In this document: positions 16,092 to 25,865 of the stretch, one piece after another
Position numbering within the stretch: position 1 is the first letter of the stretch
Layout: each line of letters begins with the position of its first letter
Source: Pirellula sp. SH-Sr6A
Lineage (GTDB): Bacteria > Planctomycetota > Planctomycetia > Pirellulales > Pirellulaceae
Assembly: GCF_001610875.1 (NCBI RefSeq)
Contig: NZ_CP011272.1
Location: 6,057,988 to 6,121,987, forward strand
DNA length: 64,000 bases
Reading direction: 5' to 3'
Position numbers and translations under genes: made by a program
The notes under the pieces: generated by a model
The model's input: the letters and a program-made list of their open reading frames with translations, nothing else
Databases searched by the model: none
Told to the model about the DNA's origin: nothing

Positions 16092-17589
16092 TAGCAGCCC
16101 GTTGAAAAAGTCTGGATTCGCGCTACGTTATATCGATCATCGCAGATGCCATGGAGGAGAGCACGATGGCCCTTGGTCGACGCAAATCGGTTCAGCAGCA
16201 AGATCTCTTTATTACAGCGGAAGATCTTCCCCGCTCAGTCGGGCATGTTTTTTATACGAAATTAAATCGACTTCTCGATGAGGCAGGATTCGATTCCTGG
16301 ATCGAGAAGCTCTGCAATCCCTATTACAGCCAAGCCCGCGGCCGTCCCGGTATTCCACCCGGAGTTTACTTTCGAATGCTCTTGGTAGGCTACTTCGAAG
16401 GGATTCAGTCTCAACGCGGTATTGCTTGGCGATGTGCAGATAGCCTGTCGATTCGACAGTTCCTTGGCCTTAAATTGACCGATCACTCGCCGGACCACTC
16501 CTCGCTGACTGTGATCCGTGAACGCTTACCCGATACGGTACACGAATCTGTTTTCGAATGGGTTTTAAAACTCGCTAGCGAAAAGAAGCTTCTCGGAGGG
16601 AAGACGGTAGCCGTAGACTCAACAACTCTCGAAGCCGATGCTGCTATGAAGAGCATCGTTCGAAGGGATACCGGCGAAGACTGGCGTTCCTATGTGATCG
16701 GCCTGATGCGAGCTGAGGGCCTCGTGAAGGAGAATGAAGAGCCTTCGGATGAAGAGATTCGTCGCTTCGATAAGAATCGTAAGGGGAAGAAAGTTTCTAA
16801 TGAAGATTGGGTGAGCAGCACGGATCCGAGTGCCAAAATCGCAAGGATGAAAGATGGAACAACCCATCTTGCCTACAAGGCCGAACATGTCGTCGATATG
16901 AAATCGGGAATGATCTTGGGGGCGGAAGTGACCTCTGCTGACAACCCCGATTCTCAGTCGTTGGAAGATAGTCTTCACAAGGCTCAAATCCACTTGAACG
17001 AGGCTGGAAGCGATACCGAGATTCAAGAGGTAGCAGCCGACAAGGGCTACCATTCAACAGAAACCTTGTCTGAATTGGCTGAGCACACCAACTACCGAAC
17101 CTATATCCCAGAGCCCAAACTTCCTGGGGGACGTAAGTGGAGTAAGTACACTTGCCAGCAACGCCAAGCGGTTCTTGCAAATAGACGAAGAGCCAAAGGG
17201 AACAAGGGCCGCAAGCTTCAACGGTCGCGAAGTGAGAAAGTGGAAAGGACGTTTGCCCATTTGCTAGAGACGGGCGGAGGTCGCCGGTGTCGGTTGCGAG
17301 GAACCGTGAAGATCCAGAAGCGATACTTTCTAATGACAGCGGCTTACAATCTGGGGGTGGTCATGCGCATGCTCTTTGGAGTCGGCACTTCGAGAAGCCT
17401 GCAGGGGGTGATGCGGGCTGTTTTTTCCTTTTTTACGGCTGTGCAAATGCATTATGAAGCCTTCCCAATCGATCGAGGCGCACATTACCGCGCCGATCGA
17501 AGAATTAGGAACCGCTTTACAAGTTCGGAATGCCCATTTCAAAAACTGAGCAGGTCACCCGAAATCGCGATATCTTCAACGGGCTGTTA
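16092..17589 (+). mobile_element. IS1182-like insertion sequence, intact copy
   Basis: Terminal repeats TAGCAGCCCGTTGAA at 16092 and its near reverse complement (TTCAACGGGCTGTTA) ending at 17589 bound a 1498-bp element. A second, degraded copy lies in inverse orientation at 48548-50042. No clear target duplication was seen. Confidence 0.85.
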
Positions 17590-17590
17590 G
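16151..17590 (+). CDS. Transposase, IS1182 family
   Basis: A 479-residue transposase with an N-terminal DUF772-type domain (GRPGIPPGVYFRMLLVGYFEGI) and a DDE core: VAVDSTTLEADAAM, VAADKGYHSTET and the KVERTFAHL region with the last acidic residue. The frame is uninterrupted. GGAGGAG precedes a second Met at 16166 (MALGRRK), which may be the true start. The stop codon TAG at 17588-17590 uses one base of host DNA. Confidence 0.9.
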   Translation: MEESTMALGRRKSVQQQDLFITAEDLPRSVGHVFYTKLNRLLDEAGFDSWIEKLCNPYYSQARGRPGIPPGVYFRMLLVGYFEGIQSQRGIAWRCADSLSIRQFLGLKLTDHSPDHSSLTVIRERLPDTVHESVFEWVLKLASEKKLLGGKTVAVDSTTLEADAAMKSIVRRDTGEDWRSYVIGLMRAEGLVKENEEPSDEEIRRFDKNRKGKKVSNEDWVSSTDPSAKIARMKDGTTHLAYKAEHVVDMKSGMILGAEVTSADNPDSQSLEDSLHKAQIHLNEAGSDTEIQEVAADKGYHSTETLSELAEHTNYRTYIPEPKLPGGRKWSKYTCQQRQAVLANRRRAKGNKGRKLQRSRSEKVERTFAHLLETGGGRRCRLRGTVKIQKRYFLMTAAYNLGVVMRMLFGVGTSRSLQGVMRAVFSFFTAVQMHYEAFPIDRGAHYRADRRIRNRFTSSECPFQKLSRSPEIAISSTGC

Positions 17591-18381
17591 GCTGCATGGC
17601 TGCCGACAACTCGAAGTCGACGAATTCCGCGAAGTGAATCCGCTGCAAAGAAATCCAAAAACCGATTGGCAGAATCGAAGGTCGCGAGTTCGGACGCAAT
17701 CTCCAACGCTTGCGTTCGCGGCATATCGGTTCGGTAAATCAGCTTGAACAGAGACTTCAGTTCTAACCGTTCCGAAGGTGTGAAGCCAGCCCGCATCAGC
17801 CCAACCGTGTTCAGTCCAACAATTTCGCCAGCGTGATTTGTGAGCGTGAAAGGTGCAACGTCTTGACTTATCATCGTGACCGCGGCAATCATTGCCAATT
17901 CGCCTATCCGTACGTGCTGATGCACCCCTGAATTACCAGCGATGATCGCTCGTTTACCGATGTGAACATGCCCGCCCAGCAAAGCACCACTGACCAGCGT
18001 CACCCCTTCCTCGAGCACACAATCATGGGCAACGTGGGAATTCGTCATGAGGTAACAACGATCTCCAACGACCGTTGCGCCTCCTGCGATGGTGGCGCGA
18101 TGGATCGTCACCCCTTCTCGAATGACACAGTGATTCCCGACCAAACATCGCGTTAAACCGGGCGCGGACTTAAGGTCTTGAGGTTCATCGCCAATCACTG
18201 CATGGGAATGAATCAAGCAGCCTTCGCCGATTTCCGTTGCCCCCAGCACTACCGCAGAGGGACCTAGTCGACAATTCGCTCCAATCGTGACGGGGCCATC
18301 AATGACCACATTCGGTCCTACTTCGACCGTTTCGTGGAGCGTCGCGGCAGCATCAATCCATGCCGTTCGATGAATAGCCAT
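17587..18381 (-). CDS. lpxA: UDP-N-acetylglucosamine acyltransferase (lipid A synthesis)
   Basis: This 264-residue left-handed beta-helix protein has repeated hexapeptides and the LpxA catalytic region NSHVAHDCVLEEGV (His of the His-Asp pair). It transfers a 3-hydroxyacyl group from ACP to UDP-GlcNAc, the first step of lipid A synthesis in the cytoplasm. The start is the ATG at 18381 (MAIHRTAWID). The C-terminal helical domain is present (LKSLFKLIYR...FLDFFAADSLRGIRRL). The stop codon lies within the terminal repeat of the neighbouring IS1182-like element, so the last few residues may differ from the ancestral protein. Confidence 0.9.
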   Translation of the reverse strand: MAIHRTAWIDAAATLHETVEVGPNVVIDGPVTIGANCRLGPSAVVLGATEIGEGCLIHSHAVIGDEPQDLKSAPGLTRCLVGNHCVIREGVTIHRATIAGGATVVGDRCYLMTNSHVAHDCVLEEGVTLVSGALLGGHVHIGKRAIIAGNSGVHQHVRIGELAMIAAVTMISQDVAPFTLTNHAGEIVGLNTVGLMRAGFTPSERLELKSLFKLIYRTDMPRTQALEIASELATFDSANRFLDFFAADSLRGIRRLRVVGSHAA

Positions 18382-19583
18382 CTGCAATTTCCTGGGAATC
18401 AAGCTACAAAGGCCCGATGTCAATTCACAGCGAATAGGCAGTAATCGTCCACTAAGCTAACTTGTGAGCGACAGAATCCGAATCCGGCCGACCGGTGTCA
18501 AGATCACTTCTCGCATCCGGGAGAAGTTGCACTCTACACCCATCCGAAACAATCGACGATTCCACAAGATTCGACGACGAATCCGATTGAGGTCTTACAA
18601 GTGGTGTCTCGTAGGAAGAAGCCTCGCGATGCACTATGAAAGGGATCGTGGGCTCGTCACTGCAAAAAAATTCAGTCGAGCTGCCAGACGGGTTGGTGAA
18701 TCATTTTCGATGATGTGTAGGAATGCGTTTCCACCGATCGAATCTGCAGATCGCGATCCCATTCAGAAAGTCTGCGAGCTTCTTGGCTAGTCATTTTCTA
18801 GACTGCCTCGACGTTTCCTCAAAAGCCTCAAAGGAAGCCCCCCCACCGACAAGGCTCAACGACCAAAGAGCCAAAAACGGTCGGTAATCGCCTCCAATTC
18901 TTGGTAATCGTGATGGATCTCGCAGGTAGTTTCAAAACGCCGAGTTGCCGAAAAGTGCTTTTACAGAGTGCCGCGCATCCATGCAGGGCTCGGTATTTCC
19001 ACGCGCTAGATACCAGGCGGTCTTTGGGAAGACAACCCTTCGGTTCTCACAAGCGATCGCGACGTAACACCCATCACAAATCGGTGTTGACCACAAACCT
19101 TCGGATCAATGAGCCGCTAAATCGGCTCTTCTGGAACCACAATTGAATGGTCCGCAGCATAAGGAAGTCATCACAGGCCAATGCACGTCAACAAGTATTT
19201 TCCGCCAGTCCGTCGGTCAACATCTCTTGCACGCGTGCCATAGGTTGATTCATGATCCTTGCCAATTCTGCGTTCGGTCAAACTACTTGCTCGTATGTGA
19301 ATATCCGACAAAAATCTGTCAGCGACAAAGACGCAGTTCATCTCTCCTCTGAGTCTTTGCATCCAAGCTGCGAGGATTCTACTTGATGCTGCAAACTACA
19401 AACCACTTTTCACACGCAGGGCCGCTCGCGTCTAATGAGAGCAAAAACTTGTAAGACTGGCACGCTTCCATACACGAGACAAAAACCCTCCCGTCCATTC
19501 ATATGCCATCCCAACGATAGCACATGACAGATCATTTCGAATCCGTGATCGTGGGCGATCAGCAGTTGCAGGTCTTCTCGAAT
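18382..19583. other. No gene seen (1.2 kb)
   Basis: Short frames on both strands have no motif and unconvincing composition. A small hairpin (GAGCCG-CTAAAT-CGGCTC, 19111-19128) is followed by TTCT and could be a weak terminator. The stretch probably consists of decayed genes. Confidence 0.5.
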
Positions 19584-19862
19584 TCATCGACCTGCTTTTC
19601 GGCTCTGTAGTTCCCTCAGATGCGATGCCATGATTCGAGTGTAGTGTTGCGGGTCCGAACTAGCCGCAGCCAACAAAGCTACCTTTTTGCCCGGTCCGCC
19701 TGCCAGCCGTAGAAACTCATCCCATACCAGCTTATTTTCGAATCGTTCATAGCCGCCCATTATGAAGAGCGATCCGGAGTGCGTTATCGTTTCAGCGCGC
19801 AAGGGGGCGCACACGAGCATCACTACCACCAAGGCAATTGACAAACCTATACAGCATTTCAT
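19584..19862 (-). pseudogene. Cyanophycinase-like (peptidase S51) N-terminal fragment
   Basis: A signal peptide (IALVVVMLVCAPLRAETI) precedes GSLFIMGGYE and GKKVALLAAASSDP, the first conserved blocks of cyanophycinase-type serine peptidases. The frame stops after 92 residues, whereas the family needs about 270-300, including a Ser-Gly nucleophile motif that is absent here. The gene is therefore broken. Confidence 0.65.
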
Positions 19863-20408
19863 TTGGTATCACTGCTTCGGAACGAATACTGACGTTTGGA
19901 AACTTCGAACATTTAGCGGCGACTCTTTCCCACGCACACGGCACCCCACCAGCACGCTGGTCAGCTGGAGATCGAGCAGTCGTTCCTATCTAGTTTCGCT
20001 TCCAATTCCCTTTTCACTTTGTCTGGCGATAGTTATCCGATCTTCCCCTCTCGCCAAAGAACGAAATCGATTAAGCCCGCACACACCAGGAACCACAATC
20101 ATTTGGGGTAACTTTGTCGCGCCGAGTACAAAAGTAAAACAAAAGGCGAGTAAAGCCAGAGTGATATTCCCCCCGACGAGGCAAGTGTTGAAAAAGCTAT
20201 GTGGCACTACCATTTTCGATCGGTCATTCGGAGCCCTCCGAATCTGGTATGGACGGATCTGAAATATGCAGAACTCTGGCGATCCGCGAAGCCGAGGAGT
20301 TGGTTCAACACAAGTCAAATCGGCCGAACGTGGCCGTCTTCTGCATCGTTTTGTTCTGCCTATTCTTCCTGCTCGTGCTCGGAATCGCCTATTTGATTGT
20401 AGCAAAAT
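19863..20408. other. No clear gene; two possible membrane-helix fragments
   Basis: A plus-strand frame near 20330-20410 (VAVFCIVLFCLFFLLVLG) and a minus-strand frame near 20150 (LALLAFCFTFVLG) each contain one hydrophobic stretch, but neither has a convincing gene structure. Confidence 0.4.
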
Positions 20409-20552
20409 CTATTGTGCAACACGCAGCCGTGGATCGCGGGCATGGCGATGAAGCCCCTTCAGCGAACACAACGCATCAAATGCATCGGCGACGTACACGA
20501 TCGTTGGGCGATAAACATTAAGTCGTTCATGGTCAAACAAGTAATGTGCCAT
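20409..20552 (-). pseudogene. Four-helix-bundle protein (S23 family), N-terminal fragment
   Basis: The 47 residues starting at the ATG at 20552 read HERLNVYRPTIVYVADAF and then SLKGLHRHARD, the first helix and turn of the small four-helix-bundle family that is very common in planctomycetes and was first seen inserted in 23S rRNA genes. A stop codon interrupts where the second helix should begin (normally about 120 residues). Confidence 0.7.
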
Positions 20553-20692
20553 GGTTGCCTTGGTTCGATTACGAGCACTAACAACGTTCCACCGAGTACG
20601 AGCACGATCGATGCGAGGAAATACCAGAGCAACGTTTTCGCTATTGGCTATCCAGTTGTTCGAATGGGATGTGCTGCCCGTTGATTTGTGCC

Positions 20693-20845
20693 TCACTCTC
20701 CAAGTTCGAACAGGTATCTTTGTTCCGCCCAACCCTCGAGCTTAGTCATCGGTTGGAAAGTCTTTTTGGAGATCTCAAGCTTGCCTTCCTTGATGCCGGG
20801 AATGAACAGTAACTGCTCTTGAACGCCGGGGTTCGGCAACGTCAC
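20693..20845 (-). pseudogene. Recombinase-associated small gene, fragment copy 4
   Basis: On the minus strand, VTLPNPGVQEQLLFIPGIKE followed by GKLEISKKTF and LEGWAEQRYLFE match the last 50 residues of the 6288-6713 protein, with a small internal deletion. No start or N-terminal half remains. Confidence 0.65.
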
Positions 20846-21175
20846 GCGGAGGAATTGGAGATGCGAAGCTGGGTGACTGTCCCCCATTTTTAACCAGTTG
20901 ATTGATGTCCTTCACCCTATCGAAAGACCAAATGCTGCCCAAGGATGCACACTGCGACTTCCACTCCCATATGGACGGGTCCCCTCGCCCGCATGAATTT
21001 CTTCGTGGTATCATGTATTTCATAGCAACTCTATCTCGCACACAAACGTACAGCACCCAACGCCAATGTTCATGACTGGGGCACCTTGCATCCCGCGATA
21101 TAGTTCTTGTCCGCTGAATGCATTGATTACAAGGACCAAGGGGTCACGTCGTTGGTTTATCCGAGAGGCTTGAGA

Positions 21176-21589
21176 ATGGATCACATCACCTTTGCTGCAG
21201 TTGGCTTCTGTCTAATAGGAGTCGTTGCAACGTTTGTTCTATACACAATAACAGTGAAACGCATCGCCGAGCCTGCCCATCGAACAGTTGCTCTGCGGTG
21301 GATTTTGGCGTTCGGAACATTTCTTTGCACCTTCATGAGCATCACCCCTTTCCTTGCAAAGGATCAGACCTGGGTTCTTGCATTACCCCTTCTGGGGATT
21401 TTTCTTTGTTTGGATTCCCTTCACCGAATTATCGAAGCCCCAAAGCTCAGCTTCCGATTCGTGAGCGATAACTCAACACGATTGCAACTTCCGAATCCGC
21501 CACCACAGCAAACCGACTCCGATCAGCCCCACACCGACCAACCACACCGATGGCTCAACCCAGAACGCCAGAAAGAGACAGGAGAATAA
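21176..21589 (+). CDS. Small membrane protein, hypothetical
   Basis: 137 residues with three membrane helices (FAAVGFCLIGVVATFVLYTI, ALRWILAFGTFLCTFMSI, WVLALPLLGIFLCLDSL) and a hydrophilic Gln/Pro-rich tail. ATG 21176 follows CCGAGAGG. The last 117 bases overlap the end of the convergent permease gene. No family is recognised. Confidence 0.6.
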   Translation: MDHITFAAVGFCLIGVVATFVLYTITVKRIAEPAHRTVALRWILAFGTFLCTFMSITPFLAKDQTWVLALPLLGIFLCLDSLHRIIEAPKLSFRFVSDNSTRLQLPNPPPQQTDSDQPHTDQPHRWLNPERQKETGE

Positions 21590-22789
21590 TCCCAACCAAG
21601 CAAGCAGGCTGGGATAGCGGCGTTCGCTATCCGACATTCGAATCGCAGCCAGATTTGTGATGGAGTAGTAGATCAGGACGGTGAAGGCACTGAACGACCA
21701 AGTTGTCTTCCCATTCCCTATGACGATAAGTAACGCAATGCAGCCCCCCACCAGCAAAACGGCGCCTGTAGGTGCTCGGCCAGAGATATCGACCCGACTG
21801 AACACCTCGGGAAGATCTCGCCTGCGCCCCATTGCTAATACGACACGCGACAAGCCCAGCACTAGGTTGATCAAGACTCCCAGCATCGACATGACGGCCC
21901 CCACACCGACAAGGTAGCTTACCTGTGGGATCAAAAATCGCTTTGCAACCATCTCGAGCGGTGCCCCGCTCTCGACAGCCCCACCCTCGAACGCAATCGC
22001 TCCTACCACGTTGACCGAAACCCACGCTACCGATAGATAGAGCACCATCGATACCCCGAGAGTAAAAATGATGGCGATGGAAATGTTCTTACGTGGATTA
22101 CGAATCTCTTCACCCAAAGTCGCGATCCGACCATACCCCGTATATGCCACGAACATTAGGGCGCATGCTTCGAGAATTCCCATGAAATGCGAATCGGAAC
22201 GAGCCTCTCCTATCCCTGCGAGTGTAGCCTTGCCATCGGGCGCAAACCAAACGGTCATTAGCCCGATCACAATAAAAATCGCCAACGCAGTAAGCGTGAC
22301 TGTCACGACTGACGCATTGAAAATGCTGCTCCATCGAACGCCGAGCAGAACGATGCCCATGACGACAACTAGTAAAACAAGTCCGATCGGAACTTTGAAG
22401 CTGTCTGCTTCAACTTGAAACAAACGAAGCCCATAGCTTGCAAATCCAAGGGCTGCGGTCGCCGCCGATGCGCTCTTCGCGCATAGGAACATCCACCCTG
22501 CGGTGAATCCAAGGCTCGGGTGCAACCAGCGATATCCGTATTCGTAGGTCCCACCACTGACAGGATGTGCTGCAGCCAACTGCGCACTGCTCAATCCGTT
22601 GAGTGTTGCCACCACAGCCGCCACGCCAATCGCCACTACAATCCAATCGCCTGCCTCACGAATCGCATAACCCACGCTTACAAAGATGCCGGTGCCAATA
22701 ATGGCCCCCAGCCCCATCATCGTAGCGCCGAAAACTCCGACTTCGCGTCGCAATGTTCCCGAAATTGCGTTCGTATGCAAAGCAGTCAT
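21473..22789 (-). CDS. APC-family amino acid permease
   Basis: This 438-residue, about 12-helix transporter has the APC signature in helix 1 (GLGAIIGTGIFVSVG) and HPVSGGTYEYGYR in the loop after helix 2. It probably imports or exchanges amino acids across the inner membrane; the substrate is not predictable. The start overlaps the stop of the upstream peroxidase gene by 4 bases (ATGA), indicating translational coupling. It converges with and overlaps 21176-21589. Confidence 0.88.
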   Translation of the reverse strand: MTALHTNAISGTLRREVGVFGATMMGLGAIIGTGIFVSVGYAIREAGDWIVVAIGVAAVVATLNGLSSAQLAAAHPVSGGTYEYGYRWLHPSLGFTAGWMFLCAKSASAATAALGFASYGLRLFQVEADSFKVPIGLVLLVVVMGIVLLGVRWSSIFNASVVTVTLTALAIFIVIGLMTVWFAPDGKATLAGIGEARSDSHFMGILEACALMFVAYTGYGRIATLGEEIRNPRKNISIAIIFTLGVSMVLYLSVAWVSVNVVGAIAFEGGAVESGAPLEMVAKRFLIPQVSYLVGVGAVMSMLGVLINLVLGLSRVVLAMGRRRDLPEVFSRVDISGRAPTGAVLLVGGCIALLIVIGNGKTTWSFSAFTVLIYYSITNLAAIRMSDSERRYPSLLAWLGLFSCLFLAFWVEPSVWLVGVGLIGVGLLWWRIRKLQSC

Positions 22790-23850
22790 CGTGGTGACAT
22801 CAACGCATCAGGCCTTTGGTAGTTCATCGGGACTTCTCCCGTTAGTGATTTAAGAAACACCACAATCGAGTCAATCTGATTGCCACGTAACTCCCGGTCG
22901 ACTTGTAGCCTAGCCATGATGGTAACAGCCGCTTTCAAATCGGAAACCGAACCATCGTGAAAATAGGGACCGGTTTTGTCGATATTGCGAAGCATCGAAA
23001 TGCGGAAGTGAAACTTGTCGGCTTCATTCTCACTCGATTCGAAGAGTCCTTCATCAGGGACCTGTGAATTGGTAAGAGTCCAATAATCTCCGTAAACTCC
23101 GAACATCGCTACGTCCTCGCCACCGAGTAATTTACCCGAGTGACAATCTGCACAACCAATATCCAAGAAGAGACGAAGCCCTTCCTTTTGCTTGGCATCG
23201 ATCGCGACACGATTACCTGCCAGGTAACGATCGAAGGGTGCGGGCGTCGTCAACGTCTCTTCATACGCTTCGATAGCCTTCGCGTAGTTAACGGGTGTAA
23301 CAGGACTAGGTTGAGTCGGAAACGCAGCCTTGAACAGCGGTTCGTAACCATATCGGGTCAATAACGGGAGCACGTCATCGGCACGGGCGAATCCCATCGA
23401 GCCCGTCAGTGATTTCTCAGCTTGATGAGCTCCCGATTTCCGATCTGCCGTCCATCGGAGATTTGGTTGAAGCATCGAGTTGAAAACGGTCTGTGAGTTG
23501 CGTTTTGTCCGCTTGCCCTTCGCATCCAAAGAGAATTGCGCCGAATCAGCCCCCCAAGCCGAAGTTGTGTGGCAATTGGCACACGCCACTTTACCGTTGG
23601 AAGACAATCGTTCATCCCAGAACAAGCGGTGGCCGAGCTCCACAATGGGGCGTTCCATCTGATCGTCAGGCGATTCGTCCACCGCCCCGAACATCGATTT
23701 GGCTCTTTCATGGAGTTTGTCGGCTTCATCTTGAGCCATCGCGCTAGCAGACGCGATGACCAGAACTCCTGCGACTCGACAGAAAACCGTGAACGTATCC
23801 CATCGCATTCCACTCACCAGAATCATCCAGGCACCCAGAACCTTCGTCAT
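22786..23850 (-). CDS. Di-heme cytochrome c peroxidase
   Basis: This is a 354-residue exported protein with a signal (ending ASAMA, about residue 39) and two heme c attachment motifs, CANCH (about residue 89) and CADCH (about 236). LGHRLFWDERLS and FDRYLAGN match the CcpA/MauG family, and FRISMLRNIDKTGPYFHDGS is the conserved C-terminal block. It would reduce hydrogen peroxide, or perform related oxidations, in the periplasm. It is the upstream partner of the permease gene (4-base overlap). Confidence 0.9.
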   Translation of the reverse strand: MTKVLGAWMILVSGMRWDTFTVFCRVAGVLVIASASAMAQDEADKLHERAKSMFGAVDESPDDQMERPIVELGHRLFWDERLSSNGKVACANCHTTSAWGADSAQFSLDAKGKRTKRNSQTVFNSMLQPNLRWTADRKSGAHQAEKSLTGSMGFARADDVLPLLTRYGYEPLFKAAFPTQPSPVTPVNYAKAIEAYEETLTTPAPFDRYLAGNRVAIDAKQKEGLRLFLDIGCADCHSGKLLGGEDVAMFGVYGDYWTLTNSQVPDEGLFESSENEADKFHFRISMLRNIDKTGPYFHDGSVSDLKAAVTIMARLQVDRELRGNQIDSIVVFLKSLTGEVPMNYQRPDALMSPR

Positions 23851-24121
23851 CTAGCTATCTCCTCACAAAGTGATTTGCGATCTAACGGGCAATCGACGGC
23901 TGGATCGTGTCCTTATCGGTGACGCCGCAACCGATTGCATTCTCTCTTCTTTAGGCAACTCAAAAGGCCAATACTAGGAGAAAAATTCTCAAGCGAGACT
24001 GTCACTTGGCGCTAACCCGGACGCCGTAGCTCGTAAAGTTTTCACCCGAGGGCCGCCCGCCATTCGAAATTGCAATACGGGTTTCCATCCATCCCCATCT
24101 TATCGAATCACCCCGAATCTC

Positions 24122-24895
24122 CTACTCGAGTTTCTTGTCCTTGACTCCAACAACCATATAGTGGCGTGGCATTGTTTCCGACACAACCTCTGCCCTAAAT
24201 CCGCCCTTTTCTAGCTGCACGATTACATCATCTGGCGACAATCGCATCTCTTTCGGTGGGCCCGTTTCGGCATCAATCGCATAATCCACAACTACGAAAC
24301 GTCCACCTGGTCTCAATCCGTTATAAACCTTCTGAGCGTAAGCTTCTTGACCCGCCACGTGATGCCAGGTGTCGAGCGTTACAACCGCATCGACACTTGC
24401 AGGTGCCAACTCAGGATCATGGAATCCGACCTTATTCGGTACGATTTTGGCCGGGCCAAGTTGAGTCATATGGTCGGTCAGATAACCGATTATCGCGGAT
24501 TCTGCGTCCACGGCGATCACCGTACCGTCTTGCCCCACAACTTTGCTCAAATGCGCCACCATGTACCCCGTCCCTGCTCCTATGTCGGCGACTGTCTGTC
24601 CCGATTCCAACGATAAAGCTCCAATAATCTGCTCGGGATGCTGCCATTCGTCACGAGTGGGATCATTCCATTTCTTGGCAAGCTCCTTTGGATTGGCAAA
24701 AGCATGCCGATGATCCGCATGTCGGTTTTCATGAGAGCTGGACTCGTCTCGAGTGGATTTGGCTTCGTGCGCCAGCTCCTGATGGAGCGTTGTGTTTATC
24801 TTCGACTTTTCCACGGCGACATCTTCCTTTCGGCTGCAACCTGTATGATTCAAAACCCATACGGACAATAGAATTACGACTTGAAACCTTCTCAT
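24122..24895 (-). CDS. SAM-dependent methyltransferase with lipoprotein-like signal
   Basis: 257 residues. A class I methyltransferase core begins near residue 85 with ADIGAGTGYMVAHLSK (SAM-binding loop), then VIAVDAE and VVTLDTWHHV. The N-terminus (MRRFQVVILLSVWVLNHTGC) looks like a lipoprotein signal with an imperfect lipobox, followed by a long hydrophilic His/Glu-rich linker. Export of a SAM enzyme would be odd, so it may instead be anchored on the cytoplasmic side. The Rrf2 regulator gene is 110 bases upstream on the same strand and probably controls it. Confidence 0.8.
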   Translation of the reverse strand: MRRFQVVILLSVWVLNHTGCSRKEDVAVEKSKINTTLHQELAHEAKSTRDESSSHENRHADHRHAFANPKELAKKWNDPTRDEWQHPEQIIGALSLESGQTVADIGAGTGYMVAHLSKVVGQDGTVIAVDAESAIIGYLTDHMTQLGPAKIVPNKVGFHDPELAPASVDAVVTLDTWHHVAGQEAYAQKVYNGLRPGGRFVVVDYAIDAETGPPKEMRLSPDDVIVQLEKGGFRAEVVSETMPRHYMVVGVKDKKLE

Positions 24896-25005
24896 CGATT
24901 CACGACTCGTTCGGTAAATGGAATGCTCTCGCGGTTTCGGAAATGCAACCTGCCGAGATCAACAGAGATAAATGAGGTGTTTGTCCGTCACGGTGAAGCT
25001 CCGAA

Positions 25006-25479
25006 TTACTCCGAAGCACGATGCCAATTCGTTTTGGTTCGCTTGGCACCACCTCTCGATTCGATCCTCGCTCGACAATCAGCACTCAATTCGGCCAATG
25101 TGACATTACCCAACCTGCTCAGCAGTATCCTTTCCGCATCGTCGAATGATTGTTGAAGCGCTGCGTTGACAGCCTGCTCCACAAGACATTTAGGAGCATC
25201 GGTTCGATTGCCGATCGCAAGCAGCGACGGACTCCCAACCGCGTCGTAGATATCTTTCAAAGTCACCTTGGCGAAATCGCATGAAAGGGTCCAACCGCCA
25301 CCGTGCCCTTTTTCCGATTGAACGTACCCCTGATCCCGAAGCCCCGCCATGATCCGGCGCACCACAACGGGATTGGTATCCATCATTCGGGAAAGATCTT
25401 CAGACGTCACCGGCCCATCGCGCTCCGCCATGTGCAGAAGGATGTGAAGTACACCGGAAAGCTTGCTGTCGCGTCTCAT
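25006..25479 (-). CDS. Rrf2-family transcriptional regulator
   Basis: 157 residues from the Met at 25479. It has a winged helix with [20 protein letters not shown] as the recognition region and [22 protein letters not shown], the Rrf2 dimerisation helix start. Only one Cys (PKCLVEQ) remains in the loop where iron-sulfur members carry three, so it resembles YwnA-type rather than IscR/NsrR-type proteins. It lies just upstream of the methyltransferase gene. A start 12 codons earlier (25515) is possible. Confidence 0.88.
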   Translation of the reverse strand: MRRDSKLSGVLHILLHMAERDGPVTSEDLSRMMDTNPVVVRRIMAGLRDQGYVQSEKGHGGGWTLSCDFAKVTLKDIYDAVGSPSLLAIGNRTDAPKCLVEQAVNAALQQSFDDAERILLSRLGNVTLAELSADCRARIESRGGAKRTKTNWHRASE

Positions 25480-25865
25480 GCAACTTATGTTATTGCGTGA
25501 CTCCGGTTTCGTCAAGAGTCGTTGCTGCAGGTATGTGCGTCGATGGCTTGGCGATCAAGATAAAAGCGGCAAAAACAGGGAACGATCCCTCGCCCCAACA
25601 ACCTCCGCGGTCAACATCCGCGGTCAACCTACTCAAAGAATCGGGAGTCGTACTACGGACTACTAAAGCCCGAGACGAGGTTTGAAACCACTGTCGCCCG
25701 CGCGGAGAACGTGTCGGGCCAGCATTAGAGGATCTCTCCCCTCGCAGCACGGTATCCGAATTTGTCGTGCCTCCACTCCAACAGCACAGAAACCCATTGC
25801 ACATCACCCAATCAGACCATCCTTAACACGTTGCCCCGCATCAGGAGTGTTCAGGAACGCATTGG
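25480..25865. other. Intergenic, no gene seen
   Basis: About 390 bases between the Rrf2 gene and the end of the kdp operon. Frames here have no motif. It should hold the Rrf2 promoter. Confidence 0.5.

Noticed and set aside
18464-18790. 108-codon plus-strand frame after lpxA
   Set aside because: Very basic, no domain, no ribosome site; judged noncoding.
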